Assembly: GCF_036311985.1 (NCBI RefSeq)
Contig: NZ_JAZDCJ010000015.1
Origin: JAZDCJ01 sp036311985
Lineage (GTDB): Bacteria; Actinomycetota; Actinomycetes; Actinomycetales; Micrococcaceae
Length of the DNA: 64,000 bases
Strand: one strand, 5' to 3'
Shown: positions 25,756-34,364 of the stretch, one piece after another
Layout: every line of letters starts with the position of its first letter
Position numbering within the stretch: the stretch's first letter is position 1
Translations under genes and position numbers: made by a program
Notes under the pieces: model-generated
Seen by the model: the letters and a program-made list of their open reading frames with translations, nothing else
What the model was told of the DNA's origin: nothing
Databases searched by the model: none

Positions 25756-25988
25756 CGTTCGGTCCGTCCGCCCGATCGCGCCCGTAACCCGGCGGTGATC
25801 CGCCTGACCAGGAGCACCACGGCCAGGGAGATCGCCGCCGCGAGCAGCACGCCCGTCGCCCAGTCCGGCCCGCCCAGATGGTGGTTGATCCGCGCCCCGA
25901 CGCCCAGGCCAACGGCCAGGAACCAGAGCCGCGTCAACCGCTTCTGCCAGGCGGGCCGGGCCGCGCGCTGCTTGTAGACCTCCGTCAT
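25752..25988 (-). CDS. small two-span membrane protein
   Basis: 78 residues from the ATG at 25988 (RBS region weak; a longer frame from 26030 would overlap the hydrolase end). Basic N-terminus (YKQRAARPAWQKRLTRL), one moderately hydrophobic segment (LWFLAVGLGVGARI), a short loop (NHHLGGPDW), a clear span (ATGVLLAAAISLAVVLLVRR) and a basic tail. The stop codon overlaps that of the convergent solenoid gene. It probably lies in the transcript of the hydrolase gene 43 nt upstream. Function unknown. Confidence 0.55.
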   Translation of the reverse strand: MTEVYKQRAARPAWQKRLTRLWFLAVGLGVGARINHHLGGPDWATGVLLAAAISLAVVLLVRRITAGLRARSGGRTER

Positions 25989-26031
25989 CGCGCCGCTGAA
26001 CACGCGGCCGACGCGTCGCTGACCGTACACG

Positions 26032-26793
26032 TCAGCGCCGGAAGGTGTTCGACAGCGTGCCGATGCCCTCGACCTCGGCCTCGAAGCGCTGCCCCTCCTC
26101 GATGAGTCCGACGCCGGCCGGCGTCCCCGTAAGGATGACGTCGCCGGGCAGCAGGGTGAAGGCCTGCGAGGCGTAGGCGACGAGGTCGGCCACGCTCCAG
26201 ATCAGCTGGGCCGTGCTGCCGGACTGCACGACCTCGCCATCGAGGCGGCCCGTGATGGCGGCATCGTCGACGTCGAGCTCCGTCTCGATCCACGGGCCCA
26301 AGGGGCAGGAGCCGTCCCAGCCCTTGGCGCGTGCCCACTGCCCGTCCGTGCGCTGGGCGTCGCGGGCGGTGAGGTCGTTGGCGACGGTGTAGCCGAAGAC
26401 GACGTCCGAGGCCTTCTCGGCCGGGACGTCCTTGCAGATCCGCCCGATGACGACGGCGAGCTCGGCCTCGTAGGAGACCTCTTCCGAGAACGCGGGCAGC
26501 GTCACGGGGTCACCGGGTCCGACGATCGAGGTGTTCGGCTTGAGGAACATGAGCGGCGAGGCCGGGACCTCGTTGCCGAGCTCCCGGGCGTGGTCGGCGT
26601 ACGTGCGGCCGAAGCACACGACCTTCGAGCGGGGGATTATGGGCGCGAGCAGGCGGACGTCCTCGAGGGCGTGCCGCTGCCCCGTGGGCTGGACACCCTG
26701 GAAGAAGGGATCGCCCGCGATGACGGCGACCTCGTCGCCCTCCACGAGTCCGTACTGGGGATCAGAGTCGATGACGAAACGTGCAATGCGCAT
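26032..26793 (-). CDS. fumarylacetoacetate hydrolase family protein
   Basis: 253 residues. FAH fold with the metal site EVSYEAELAVVIG (E-x-E) and downstream Asp in YTVANDLTARDAQ; substrate-side segments VVCFGRTYADHARE, SPLMFLKPNTSIVGPGDPV and PGDVILTGTPAGVG. Members of this group are acylpyruvases, oxaloacetate decarboxylases or 2-hydroxyhepta-diene-dioate isomerases; the exact reaction cannot be told. The gene lies between galE and gltX, a position it keeps in related genomes. It has its own -10 box inside the end of galE. Confidence 0.9.
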   Translation of the reverse strand: MRIARFVIDSDPQYGLVEGDEVAVIAGDPFFQGVQPTGQRHALEDVRLLAPIIPRSKVVCFGRTYADHARELGNEVPASPLMFLKPNTSIVGPGDPVTLPAFSEEVSYEAELAVVIGRICKDVPAEKASDVVFGYTVANDLTARDAQRTDGQWARAKGWDGSCPLGPWIETELDVDDAAITGRLDGEVVQSGSTAQLIWSVADLVAYASQAFTLLPGDVILTGTPAGVGLIEEGQRFEAEVEGIGTLSNTFRR

Positions 26794-26796
26794 GGA

Positions 26797-27927
26797 CTAC
26801 ACCCTATCGGCGTCCGCGGACCCGGCCCCAGCCGGGCGTTCCGCGCCGTCCCCTGGCCTGGCCTCGGCGTCTTCCTCCTCCGCAGGATTCCCGCCGTGCG
26901 GGCCGTCGGGGCCGGCGTCGGCGTACCCGAAGGGGTTGGCGGACTGCCAGCGCCAGACGTCCTTGACCATGTCCTCGAGCCCGCGCTCGGCCTTCCAGCC
27001 GAGCTCCTCGCGCGCGAGGGCGGGGTCCGCGTAGCTCGCCGCGATGTCCCCGTCGCGGCGCGGGGCGATCGAGTACGGCAGCTCCCGGTCCGCGGCCCGC
27101 GAGAAGGCGCCGAGGACGTCGAGCACCGAGGATCCGTTCCCCGTGCCCAGGTTCCACACCCGCAGCCCGCCGTGCTCGGCCAGGTACTCGAGCGCGGCCA
27201 AGTGGCCCGCGGCGAGGTCGACGACGTGGATGTAGTCCCGCACGCCCGTCCCGTCCGGCGTCGGGTAGTCGTCGCCGAAGACCTTCAGCTCGTCGCGCCG
27301 GCCGACGGCCACCTGCGCGATGAACGGGACGAGGTTGTTCGGCACGCCCTGCGGGTCCTCCCCGATGCGTCCGGATTCGTGCGCGCCGACCGGGTTGAAG
27401 TAGCGCAGCTTCGCGATCGACCAGCGCGCATCGGCTGCGGCGAGGTCGTCGAGCATGAACTCGATGTGGAGCTTGGTGCGCCCGTACGGGTTGGTCGCCG
27501 ATAGCGCGTTGTCCTCCCGCATCGGAAGCCGCTCCGGATCGCCGTAGACCGTGGCCGAGGAGCTGAACACGAAGGTGCGCACGTCGTGGCGGTCCATGGC
27601 CTCGAGCAGGTTCAGCGTCCCCGCGACGTTGTTGCGGTAGTAGCGCAGCGGCTGGGCCGCGGACTCCCCCACGGCCTTCAGGCCGCCGAAGTGGATGACC
27701 GCCGAGGGCCGCACCCCGGCCAGGACGGCGTCCACGGCCGGCCCGTCGACGAGGTCCGCGACGTGCAGCCGGGCCTCGCTTCCCGCGAGCACGGCGACGC
27801 GGCGCAGCGCCTCCGGCGAGGAGTTCGAGAGGTTGTCCAGGACGTGGACCTCGTGGCCGGCCTCGAGGAGCTGCAGGACCGTGTGGGAACCGATGTATCC
27901 GGCGCCGCCGGTGACGAGAATTCGCAT
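26797..27927 (-). CDS. galE: UDP-glucose 4-epimerase
   Basis: 376 residues. Rossmann motif VTGGAGYIGSHTVLQLLEAG, HFGGLKAVGES, the Ser of FSSSATVYG, and the catalytic Y-x3-K in NPYGRTKLHIE; PTPDGTGVRDYIHVVDLAAG confirms the GalE type. It interconverts UDP-glucose and UDP-galactose, supplying UDP-Gal for surface glycans such as those made by the nearby island. The C-terminal ~40 residues (after WRWQSANPFGY) are an acidic, Gly/Ala/Glu-rich tail not found in typical GalE and probably disordered. The start is leaderless: TACACT lies 6 nt upstream and there is no ribosome site. Confidence 0.95.
   Translation of the reverse strand: MRILVTGGAGYIGSHTVLQLLEAGHEVHVLDNLSNSSPEALRRVAVLAGSEARLHVADLVDGPAVDAVLAGVRPSAVIHFGGLKAVGESAAQPLRYYRNNVAGTLNLLEAMDRHDVRTFVFSSSATVYGDPERLPMREDNALSATNPYGRTKLHIEFMLDDLAAADARWSIAKLRYFNPVGAHESGRIGEDPQGVPNNLVPFIAQVAVGRRDELKVFGDDYPTPDGTGVRDYIHVVDLAAGHLAALEYLAEHGGLRVWNLGTGNGSSVLDVLGAFSRAADRELPYSIAPRRDGDIAASYADPALAREELGWKAERGLEDMVKDVWRWQSANPFGYADAGPDGPHGGNPAEEEDAEARPGDGAERPAGAGSADADRV
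26801..26806 (-). promoter_or_regulatory. -10 box for leaderless FAH-family gene
   Basis: Minus-strand TAGGGT followed by 7 nt and the ATG at 26793, with no ribosome binding site. The box lies in the last codons of galE, so the hydrolase can be transcribed separately. Confidence 0.45.
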
Positions 27928-27933
27928 GGGGCC

Positions 27934-27939
27934 AGTGTA
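27934..27939 (-). promoter_or_regulatory. -10 box for leaderless galE
   Basis: Minus-strand TACACT, then 6 nt, then the galE ATG at 27927. The spacing puts the transcription start on the initiation codon. Confidence 0.6.
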
Positions 27940-27944
27940 TGAGA

Positions 27945-27976
27945 AAGGGGAGCCGGCCCGGCGGCCGGCTCCCCTT
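27945..27976 (-). terminator. terminator after ilvE
   Basis: Perfect 14-bp stem (27945-27958 and 27963-27976) with a 4-nt loop, 24 nt past the ilvE stop and just before the galE promoter. Being AAGGGG...CCCCTT at its base, it ends in a short pyrimidine stretch on the minus strand. Confidence 0.8.
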
Positions 27977-27999
27977 CCCCGTCGTCGTATGACCCGGTG

Positions 28000-29088
28000 C
28001 TACGCGAGGCGCGTGAGCCAGCCGTGGGTGTCCTCGACCGTGCCGGTCTGGATGCCCAGGAGCTGCTCGCGGATCGCCATGGCGACCGAGTCCGGCCCGG
28101 GCGCCGGGGAGGTGATCGATCCGTCGGCGGTCTTGAGCTCGCCGATCGGCGTGATGACGGCGGCCGTGCCGCACGCAAAGACCTCGGCCAGGGTGCCGTC
28201 CTCGACGGAGCGGCGCCACTCCTCGAGGGTGATCTTGCGCTCCTCGACCGTCAGCCCGCGGTCCTGGGCGAGCTGGAGCACGGACGAGCGGGTGACACCG
28301 TGCAGGATGGTCCCGTTGAGCGCCGGGGTGACGATCCGGCCGTCCGTGAAGACGAAGAACACGTTCATGCCGCCGAGCTCCTCGACGGCGTCGTCGTTGA
28401 ACGGGTCGAGGAACAGGACCTGCTTGCAGCCGTTCGCCTCGGCCTCGAGCTGCGCGGCGAGGGAGGCGGCGTAGTTGCCGCCGCACTTGGCCTCGCCCGT
28501 GCCGCCGCGGCCGGCCCGCGCGTAGTTGGTGGAGAGCCAGATCGAGACGGGCTTGAGCTCCCCGCCGAAGTAGTTGCCCGCCGGGGAGGCGATGACCCGG
28601 TAGGAGACCTCATGGGCCGGGCGGACGCCGAGGAACGCCTCCGTGGCGATCATGAACGGGCGCAGGTAGAGGGCCTCGCCGTCGCCCGAGGGGACCCACT
28701 CGCGGTCCACGGAGACGAGCTGGCGCAGGGACTCGACGAAGGCCTCGGGCGGCAGCTGCGGCAGGGCCAGGCGCTCGGCGGACTTGTTGAAGCGCGCCGC
28801 GTTGGCCTCCGGGCGGAACGTCCAGACGCTGCCGTCGGCGTGGCGGTAGGCCTTGAGGCCCTCGAAGATCTCCTGGCCGTAGTGCAGCACGGACGCGGCC
28901 GGATCCATCGCGATGGGCCCGTAGGGCTCGATGCGGGCGTCGTGCCACTGGCCCTGGCCGTCCTTGAGCGTCCAGTCGATGACGGCGGTGTGGTCCGTGA
29001 AGTGGTCGCCGAAGCCCGGGTTGGCCAGGATGGCGGCGCGGTCTTCGGCGCTCGTGGGGGTGGTGGAGAGCTGTTGTGAGAATTCCAT
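28000..29088 (-). CDS. ilvE: branched-chain amino acid aminotransferase
   Basis: 362 residues from the ATG at 29088; a GTG four codons earlier sits too close to the GAGGAA. Fold-type IV PLP enzyme. LHYGQEIFEGLKAYRHADG and the PLP-lysine segment GTGEAKCGGNYAAS are class II BCAT signatures; LFLDPFNDDAVEELGGMNVF and GTILHGVTRSSVLQLA follow. It catalyses the last step of Val, Leu and Ile synthesis and the first of their breakdown. Monocistronic with a strong terminator. leuB, two genes upstream on the same strand, is in the same pathway. Confidence 0.97.
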   Translation of the reverse strand: MEFSQQLSTTPTSAEDRAAILANPGFGDHFTDHTAVIDWTLKDGQGQWHDARIEPYGPIAMDPAASVLHYGQEIFEGLKAYRHADGSVWTFRPEANAARFNKSAERLALPQLPPEAFVESLRQLVSVDREWVPSGDGEALYLRPFMIATEAFLGVRPAHEVSYRVIASPAGNYFGGELKPVSIWLSTNYARAGRGGTGEAKCGGNYAASLAAQLEAEANGCKQVLFLDPFNDDAVEELGGMNVFFVFTDGRIVTPALNGTILHGVTRSSVLQLAQDRGLTVEERKITLEEWRRSVEDGTLAEVFACGTAAVITPIGELKTADGSITSPAPGPDSVAMAIREQLLGIQTGTVEDTHGWLTRLA

Positions 29089-29152
29089 GTGCCGGCGCAC
29101 TTCCTCTACGACTGGGAGCCCTTCCGGGCTGCGTTAATGACCGTTAACCAGC

Positions 29153-30976
29153 TTAGGACACGTCCGGGCCCGGCGCACTGCCCGCGACGTCGAGGCCGGG
29201 GTCGGCGTAGTACCACCCCAGGATGTCGTTGAGGTAGTGGACCTGGCGGATGTGCACGCGGTTGCCGAGCGGCTTGTGCGTGAGGCGGCGCAGCACCGTC
29301 CAGTTGAAGTGTTCCTCCAGCGCGTCGCGGCCGATCCCGGCCATGAGCTTTCGGCACGATGCCTGCATCGACTCCATGCCGGCGACCTGGCCGGGGTTCG
29401 CCTTGATCCGGTTGGCGAACTCGATCTGTTCCCGGCTGGGGCTCGCGGCCGAGTCGGTCACCCGTCCCTGGAAGACGTGGCGGCGCGCGTCGCGGTCGAT
29501 GGCACCCTCACGGGGCAGCTCGTTGACGGCTTGAGGGCCGCGGAGCGCGGTGTATCCGTCCTTGAAGCGGGGTGTGTCGAACTCCCACGACTTCAGCCCG
29601 GGCGCGAGCGCGTCCATGACGTCGAAGCCGAGCAGGTTCACGGCGCGCTCTTCCGCGGGGCCGCGCAGCGCCGCGTACGCCCCGAGGGGCGAGTAGAGGG
29701 GGTCGAAGCGCGGGACCGAGCGGCTGACCAGGCTCGAGGTGAGGCCGATGTAGTAGCGGTTCCGCACCGACATGAACATCGCGTCGAGCCAGGCCGATTC
29801 ATCGAGTCCCTTGGCGCGCTGGGCGCGGACGGAGTCTTGGACGCGCGACGTCAGTGCGGCATTGAACTCCGGGCTCGTGATCCGCACGTCGTCGTCGCCG
29901 AAGGCCGTATTGCCCCAGAGGGCGCGCGTCAGCCCGCTTCCCACGGCTTCGGCGCCCTTCCTGTGCCCGTACTGCGACCGCAGGAGACCGCCGTAGCCGC
30001 CGCTCAGGATCAGCGAGCCGCCGTCGGGCTGGCGCATGCCGAGCGAGGGCGAAGCCGTCAGCATGCCGTGGGCGTCCTCGGTCATCGCCAAGCGCTGCGC
30101 GGCCAGGGTCCGGTCCGGGTTGACCGTGTCGAACCCGGGGTGGCCCGTCGACCGCAAGCCGTACTGGCGCATCAATCCGTCCGCGACGCACCGGTCAAGG
30201 GACGTGGGCGGGCCGCTGCAGAAGAACGCGACGTCGCCGGCCCGGCCTGTCGCGAGGAGGGCGGCGAGGACGAGCCGGCTGTCGAAGCCTCCCGTGAGGT
30301 GGGCGACGACGGGGCCGGCACCGCTCGCGACGGAGGCTTCGACGTTGTCGCACAGCTCGGCGGACAGGGCCTCACGCGCTGCGGCCGCCCCCAGATCTGC
30401 CGGCAGCCGATAGTCCCGCCGGGCCTCGCCCTCGGGTGAGAGTTCGAGCAGGCGACCCGGAGCGAGGACCTCGACGTCCTCGTAGCTGGCCGGGTAGTAG
30501 CCGCCGTTGCCCACGGCGAGGACCGACAGCAGGTACGGAAGCGATTTGCGCAGCCCGTGGCCACGGCGGGCCACGAGCCGACGCAGCAGGCCGAGGTCGT
30601 TGGAGTGGACGAACGCGTGGCCGTGGCGCCAGGAATAGACGAACGCGCTGCCGAGCGGATCGGGGACGAGGCTGACACGATGCGTCCGCGGTTCGTACAG
30701 CACCGCGCAGACGGCGCCGCGGAGCCGGGCCCCGAGGTCCACGGGCGTGGATCGCGGATTCGCCGCGAGCCACCGGGCGAGCTCGTCCGGGCTCGAGAGG
30801 AACGTGCGGCCGACCACCCCGGCGCCGGAGAGCCCGAGCACGTGCACCCTTGGCCCGAAGGGACGCGCCGGCCGCGGAGCCGACAAGCCGAGCCCAACGA
30901 CGCCCGGCCACAACTCGACCGCACCGACCTCCGGCTCACGTCCCTGACTCGTCGAGGCAACCGCCCACGCCGACAT
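29153..30976 (-). CDS. asparagine-synthetase-like amidotransferase without the glutaminase cysteine
   Basis: 607 residues. The second half is the AsnB synthetase domain with a PP-loop ATP site at about 228-233 (LTGGFDSRLVLAAL, variant of SGGxDS) and downstream SLILSGGYGGLLRSQYG. The N-terminal half keeps the fold segment VSLVPDPLGSAFVYSW of Ntn-type glutaminase domains, but the protein begins MSAW, lacking the Cys2 nucleophile needed to use glutamine. This is the plan of beta-lactam synthetases and of amide-forming enzymes in glycan or peptide modification. It stands alone between leuB and ilvE. Substrate unknown; ammonia-dependent or amine-dependent amide formation is the best guess. Confidence 0.78.
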   Translation of the reverse strand: MSAWAVASTSQGREPEVGAVELWPGVVGLGLSAPRPARPFGPRVHVLGLSGAGVVGRTFLSSPDELARWLAANPRSTPVDLGARLRGAVCAVLYEPRTHRVSLVPDPLGSAFVYSWRHGHAFVHSNDLGLLRRLVARRGHGLRKSLPYLLSVLAVGNGGYYPASYEDVEVLAPGRLLELSPEGEARRDYRLPADLGAAAAREALSAELCDNVEASVASGAGPVVAHLTGGFDSRLVLAALLATGRAGDVAFFCSGPPTSLDRCVADGLMRQYGLRSTGHPGFDTVNPDRTLAAQRLAMTEDAHGMLTASPSLGMRQPDGGSLILSGGYGGLLRSQYGHRKGAEAVGSGLTRALWGNTAFGDDDVRITSPEFNAALTSRVQDSVRAQRAKGLDESAWLDAMFMSVRNRYYIGLTSSLVSRSVPRFDPLYSPLGAYAALRGPAEERAVNLLGFDVMDALAPGLKSWEFDTPRFKDGYTALRGPQAVNELPREGAIDRDARRHVFQGRVTDSAASPSREQIEFANRIKANPGQVAGMESMQASCRKLMAGIGRDALEEHFNWTVLRRLTHKPLGNRVHIRQVHYLNDILGWYYADPGLDVAGSAPGPDVS

Positions 30977-31052
30977 GCGTCCCCCTGGATCCCGGATCGT
31001 CCTGTGTCCGGCCCCTCGCGGACCGACGACTCCCGATGCTAGCTGATGCGGC

Positions 31053-32111
31053 TCACGCCGGGAGCGCGGCGCACACTGCGTCGCCGATTTCCGCCGTGGT
31101 CCGTGGCCCCTCGAGCGCGGCCCGGCCGGCGACGTCGGCCTCGACCGCGGCCTCGATCCGCCGCGCCGCCTCCGGCAGTCCGACGTGGTCCAGGAGCAGC
31201 GCCGCGGAGAGGATCGCGGCCGTCGGGTCCGCCTTCTGCTGGCCCGCGATGTCCGGGGCGGAGCCGTGGACGGGCTCGAACATCGAGGGCGCCGTGCGCT
31301 CCATGTTGAGGTTCCCGGACGCCGCGAGGCCGATGCCGCCCGTCACGGCGCCGGCGAGGTCGGTGAGGATGTCGCCGAAGAGGTTGTCCGTGACGATGAC
31401 GTCGAAGCGGGACGGGTCGGTGACCATGAAGATCGTCGCGGCGTCGACGTGCAGGTAGTCGTGCTCGATGCCCGGGTACTCAGCGGCGACGGCCTCGACC
31501 GTGCGGCGCCACAAGTGGCCGGCGTGGACGAGGACGTTGTGCTTGTGCACGAGCGTGACCTTCTTGCGCCGCTCGCCGGCCCGCTCGAACGCGTCGCGGA
31601 CGACCCGCTCGACGCCGTGCGCCGTGTTGACGGAGACCTCCGTGGCGATCTCGTGCGGCGTGCCGACGCGCAGCGCGCCGCCGTTGCCGACGTAGGGTCC
31701 CTCCGTGCCCTCGCGGACGACGACGAAGTCCACGGCACCTGGATCGGCCAGCGGGCTCGGGACGCCCGGATAGAGCCTGGACGGGCGCAGGTTCACGAAG
31801 TGGTCGAGGCTGAAGCGCAACTTGAGCAGCAGCTCGCGCTCGATGAGGCCCGAGGGGATGCGCGTGTCACCCGGTGCCGCCCCTACAGCGCCGAAGAGGA
31901 TTGCGTCGTGCCGGCGCAGGGCGTCCAGGGTCTCGTCGGTCAGCGTCTCGCCCGTCGCGAGCCAGTGCGCCGCGCCAAGCTGGTAGTCCGTCAGGGTCAG
32001 CCGGACGTCCTCGTCCTGCGTGGCCTTCTTGAGGACCTTGACGGCCTCGGCGATGACTTCCGGCCCGATGCCGTCGCCCGGGATGACTGCGAGATCGATC
32101 GTTGTGCTCAT
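31053..32111 (-). CDS. leuB: 3-isopropylmalate dehydrogenase
   Basis: 352 residues. IPGDGIGPEVIAEAVKVL opens the protein; substrate Arg cluster in LLLKLRFSLDHFVNLRPSRLYPG, metal Asp residues in VIVTDNLFGDILTDLAGAVTG, and EPVHGSAPDIAGQQKADPTA close to the end. It oxidises and decarboxylates 3-isopropylmalate in leucine synthesis. The mRNA is probably leaderless: TAGACT lies 6 nt before the ATG. Confidence 0.97.
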   Translation of the reverse strand: MSTTIDLAVIPGDGIGPEVIAEAVKVLKKATQDEDVRLTLTDYQLGAAHWLATGETLTDETLDALRRHDAILFGAVGAAPGDTRIPSGLIERELLLKLRFSLDHFVNLRPSRLYPGVPSPLADPGAVDFVVVREGTEGPYVGNGGALRVGTPHEIATEVSVNTAHGVERVVRDAFERAGERRKKVTLVHKHNVLVHAGHLWRRTVEAVAAEYPGIEHDYLHVDAATIFMVTDPSRFDVIVTDNLFGDILTDLAGAVTGGIGLAASGNLNMERTAPSMFEPVHGSAPDIAGQQKADPTAAILSAALLLDHVGLPEAARRIEAAVEADVAGRAALEGPRTTAEIGDAVCAALPA

Positions 32112-32117
32112 GCGAGA

Positions 32118-32123
32118 AGTCTA
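32118..32123 (-). promoter_or_regulatory. -10 box for leaderless leuB
   Basis: Minus-strand TAGACT, then 6 nt, then ATG at 32111; no ribosome binding site. No NdgR-like inverted repeat is visible here. Confidence 0.55.
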
Positions 32124-32154
32124 GGAAGTCCGTCCGCATGACGGGCAATCCGTC

Positions 32155-34236
32155 TCACTTTGTGGACGGGACGGCGATCTCGACGACGTCGGTCTCGCCG
32201 TGGACCGCGTACAGGCGGCCGCCGCCGACCGCGGGATACGAGTACCCGCCCGAGGCGAGGAGGCGGCGCGTGCCCGCGTCGATCCCCACCGCCACGAGGT
32301 CGCCGCCGCCGGCATGGACCAGCTGCCGGCTCGGTGCGTGCCACGCGATGCGGGTCGAGCGGTATCCGCGGGCATTGCGGGTCGCGTAGAGGCGGAACGT
32401 TCCCGAGGGACGGCCGTCGTCGGCCCGCAGCCGGACGATCCCGTTGGCGAGCGAACAATAGAGGTAGGCGCCGATCCTGATCGGGGACGTGACCTCCCCC
32501 TCCCCCGGCAGGGGCGTCCGCCACAGCGCGCGCCCGGACCCGACGTCGTACGCCAGCACCTGGGCCGGGCCCTCGGCGTCCGGCGCACCGTACGCGGCGC
32601 GCACCGTGCTCGTCACGTACAGCACGCCCTCGTGCGCGGCCAGTCCCACGATCGACTGCCCTCCGACGAGCCCCTCCACGGACCGTCGCACGTCGCCGCC
32701 CGTCGGGCCGACGAGCAGCAGCCCGCCGCCCTGGCGGCCCTGCGAGGGGACGGAGCCGATCGCGAGCAGCCCGTCGACGCGCGTCATGCCGAACGGACGG
32801 GAATGCCCATGGGTCCGTTCGTAGGCCGCAAGGGCCGTCGCGGTGCCCGCGTCGGTGTCCAGGACGCTAAGCGCGGCCCCCGGATAGGAGGCGAGCAGGA
32901 CTCCCCCGGGCCCGTCCACCATGGACTCGGGCTGCACGTGCCCCACCGGTCCGCGGACGCTGCGGCGCCCGCCCAGATCGGCGTTGTAGAGGCCCAGGGT
33001 CGTGGCCTGGTAGCCGCCCGCGACGACGCTCCCGTCGCGGGCGGCGAAGACCGTCTGCACCTTCATCGCGGACGGGTGGACCTCGAGCCACGACGCCTCC
33101 GTGATGACTCCGTTGACCGGAGCGAGCTCCGCGTGCACGTAGCGGCCCGTGCCCCGGTGCCGGCCGACCGCGAGGATCCGCGCCCCGCCGTCGCCGGGGT
33201 GCATCTCGGCGGCCAGGAGGTCGCACCCCGTCCATGCGTGGTCCATGAGGCGCCGCTCCCGCCGCGTGGCGATCTCCACCTCCACGAGGGAGCGCCCGTC
33301 GAAGTAGTAGAGCATCCTGCCCTCGCGCATGACGTCGAATCGCCAGGCGTTGGAGTCGAGCTGCGTGTAGCGCCCGGTCTCCGGGTCAAGGAGCGCGGTC
33401 GCATTGGACCCGTCGCGGCGGCGGTAGCTCACGGCCACGACGTCCTCCCACGCCTGGACGCGCTGGACGTTGCCGGTCGCGGGTTCGGGCAGCGCGTGGA
33501 TCGTGTAGCGGCCCGGCGCGTCGAGGGTCATCGACACAAGTGCCGGCTCCCGGCTGCCGATCCCGCCCCACACGGTGCCGCCGGCGATCGAGACCGATCG
33601 CACGTAGTCCGTCGCGTCGTCGATCGGCGGCAGGTACTCCACGGAGAGGTCCCGGGGGTCGATCCGAAGGAACCGCGCGTGCCCTCCCGGCCCGTAGCTG
33701 CCCGCCCACACGGAGCCGTCCGCCGCGGCCCGGGGCTCGTAGCCGTCCTCGACCCCCTCGGCGTAGTCGCCGTGGTGTGTGACCTCTCCGTTCTCGTCGA
33801 CCACGTGCAGGCCGTGCCCGGACAGCACCAGGAAGCCTCCGCCGTCAGGCAGCCGCGCGAAGTCCTGCACTCCCTGCTGGGCGTCGGTCACGCGTTCGAC
33901 GGTGCGCAGGTTCCTCCCCGTCGAAGGATCCAGGATCTGCAGCTGGCGGTCGAGGCCGATGCAGCCCAGGGCAAGGCGCGTCCCACCTCGTTCATCGGTG
34001 TAGTAGCGGGCCCGGACGGGCGAGAGCTCGCGGACGGCCCCATCCACGCGGCGCAGCGGACCCCCCACGGCGTCCGGAAGGCGTTCGAGCGGGACGTCCC
34101 GCCCGTGGACCGGTGCGCCCCGGGACGCCCAGGCCGCGGGGGCGCGCAGAAGGGACGCCGCGAAACCGGCACCGAGGGCCGCGAGCACCGGTCGGCGCCC
34201 GATGCGCCGCGGTTCCTGCGGGCCGGGACCGAACAT
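32155..34236 (-). CDS. Tat-exported beta-propeller (PQQ/quinoprotein-like repeat) protein
   Basis: 693 residues. The ATG at 34236 has GAGGAG 4 nt upstream. The N-terminus RRIGRRPVLAALGAGFAASL is a twin-arginine signal. The rest consists of some ten repeating strands with G-S-V-W, L-L-D-P-E-T-G-R-Y and D-G-S-V-V-A-G-G-type turns, and late PQQ-like blades (VLAYDVGSGRALWRTPLPGE). Catalytic residues are not visible. Such proteins are often secreted binding proteins or sugar/alginate-lyase-like propellers. It is head to head with the histidine kinase gene. Function not assigned. Confidence 0.72.
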   Translation of the reverse strand: MFGPGPQEPRRIGRRPVLAALGAGFAASLLRAPAAWASRGAPVHGRDVPLERLPDAVGGPLRRVDGAVRELSPVRARYYTDERGGTRLALGCIGLDRQLQILDPSTGRNLRTVERVTDAQQGVQDFARLPDGGGFLVLSGHGLHVVDENGEVTHHGDYAEGVEDGYEPRAAADGSVWAGSYGPGGHARFLRIDPRDLSVEYLPPIDDATDYVRSVSIAGGTVWGGIGSREPALVSMTLDAPGRYTIHALPEPATGNVQRVQAWEDVVAVSYRRRDGSNATALLDPETGRYTQLDSNAWRFDVMREGRMLYYFDGRSLVEVEIATRRERRLMDHAWTGCDLLAAEMHPGDGGARILAVGRHRGTGRYVHAELAPVNGVITEASWLEVHPSAMKVQTVFAARDGSVVAGGYQATTLGLYNADLGGRRSVRGPVGHVQPESMVDGPGGVLLASYPGAALSVLDTDAGTATALAAYERTHGHSRPFGMTRVDGLLAIGSVPSQGRQGGGLLLVGPTGGDVRRSVEGLVGGQSIVGLAAHEGVLYVTSTVRAAYGAPDAEGPAQVLAYDVGSGRALWRTPLPGEGEVTSPIRIGAYLYCSLANGIVRLRADDGRPSGTFRLYATRNARGYRSTRIAWHAPSRQLVHAGGGDLVAVGIDAGTRRLLASGGYSYPAVGGGRLYAVHGETDVVEIAVPSTK

Positions 34237-34351
34237 GGGACTCCTCGGAAGGCGGTGGGGTGACAGTTCCACGCTATCAAGCTGCGGGACGCCCACGCCG
34301 CGGTTACCCCACACCGCCGGGCCGCCCGCCCGAGCCGCGGCTTCGACAACC

Positions 34352-34357
34352 TATGCT
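34352..34357 (+). promoter_or_regulatory. -10 box for leaderless histidine kinase gene
   Basis: TATGCT, 7 nt, then ATG at 34365, without a ribosome binding site. No convincing -35 hexamer. Confidence 0.5.
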
Positions 34358-34364
34358 CTAGTCT

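Noticed and set aside
32112..32154. NdgR-type inverted repeat upstream of leuB
   Set aside because: No TCTCA/TGAGA dyad or other clear repeat was seen there.
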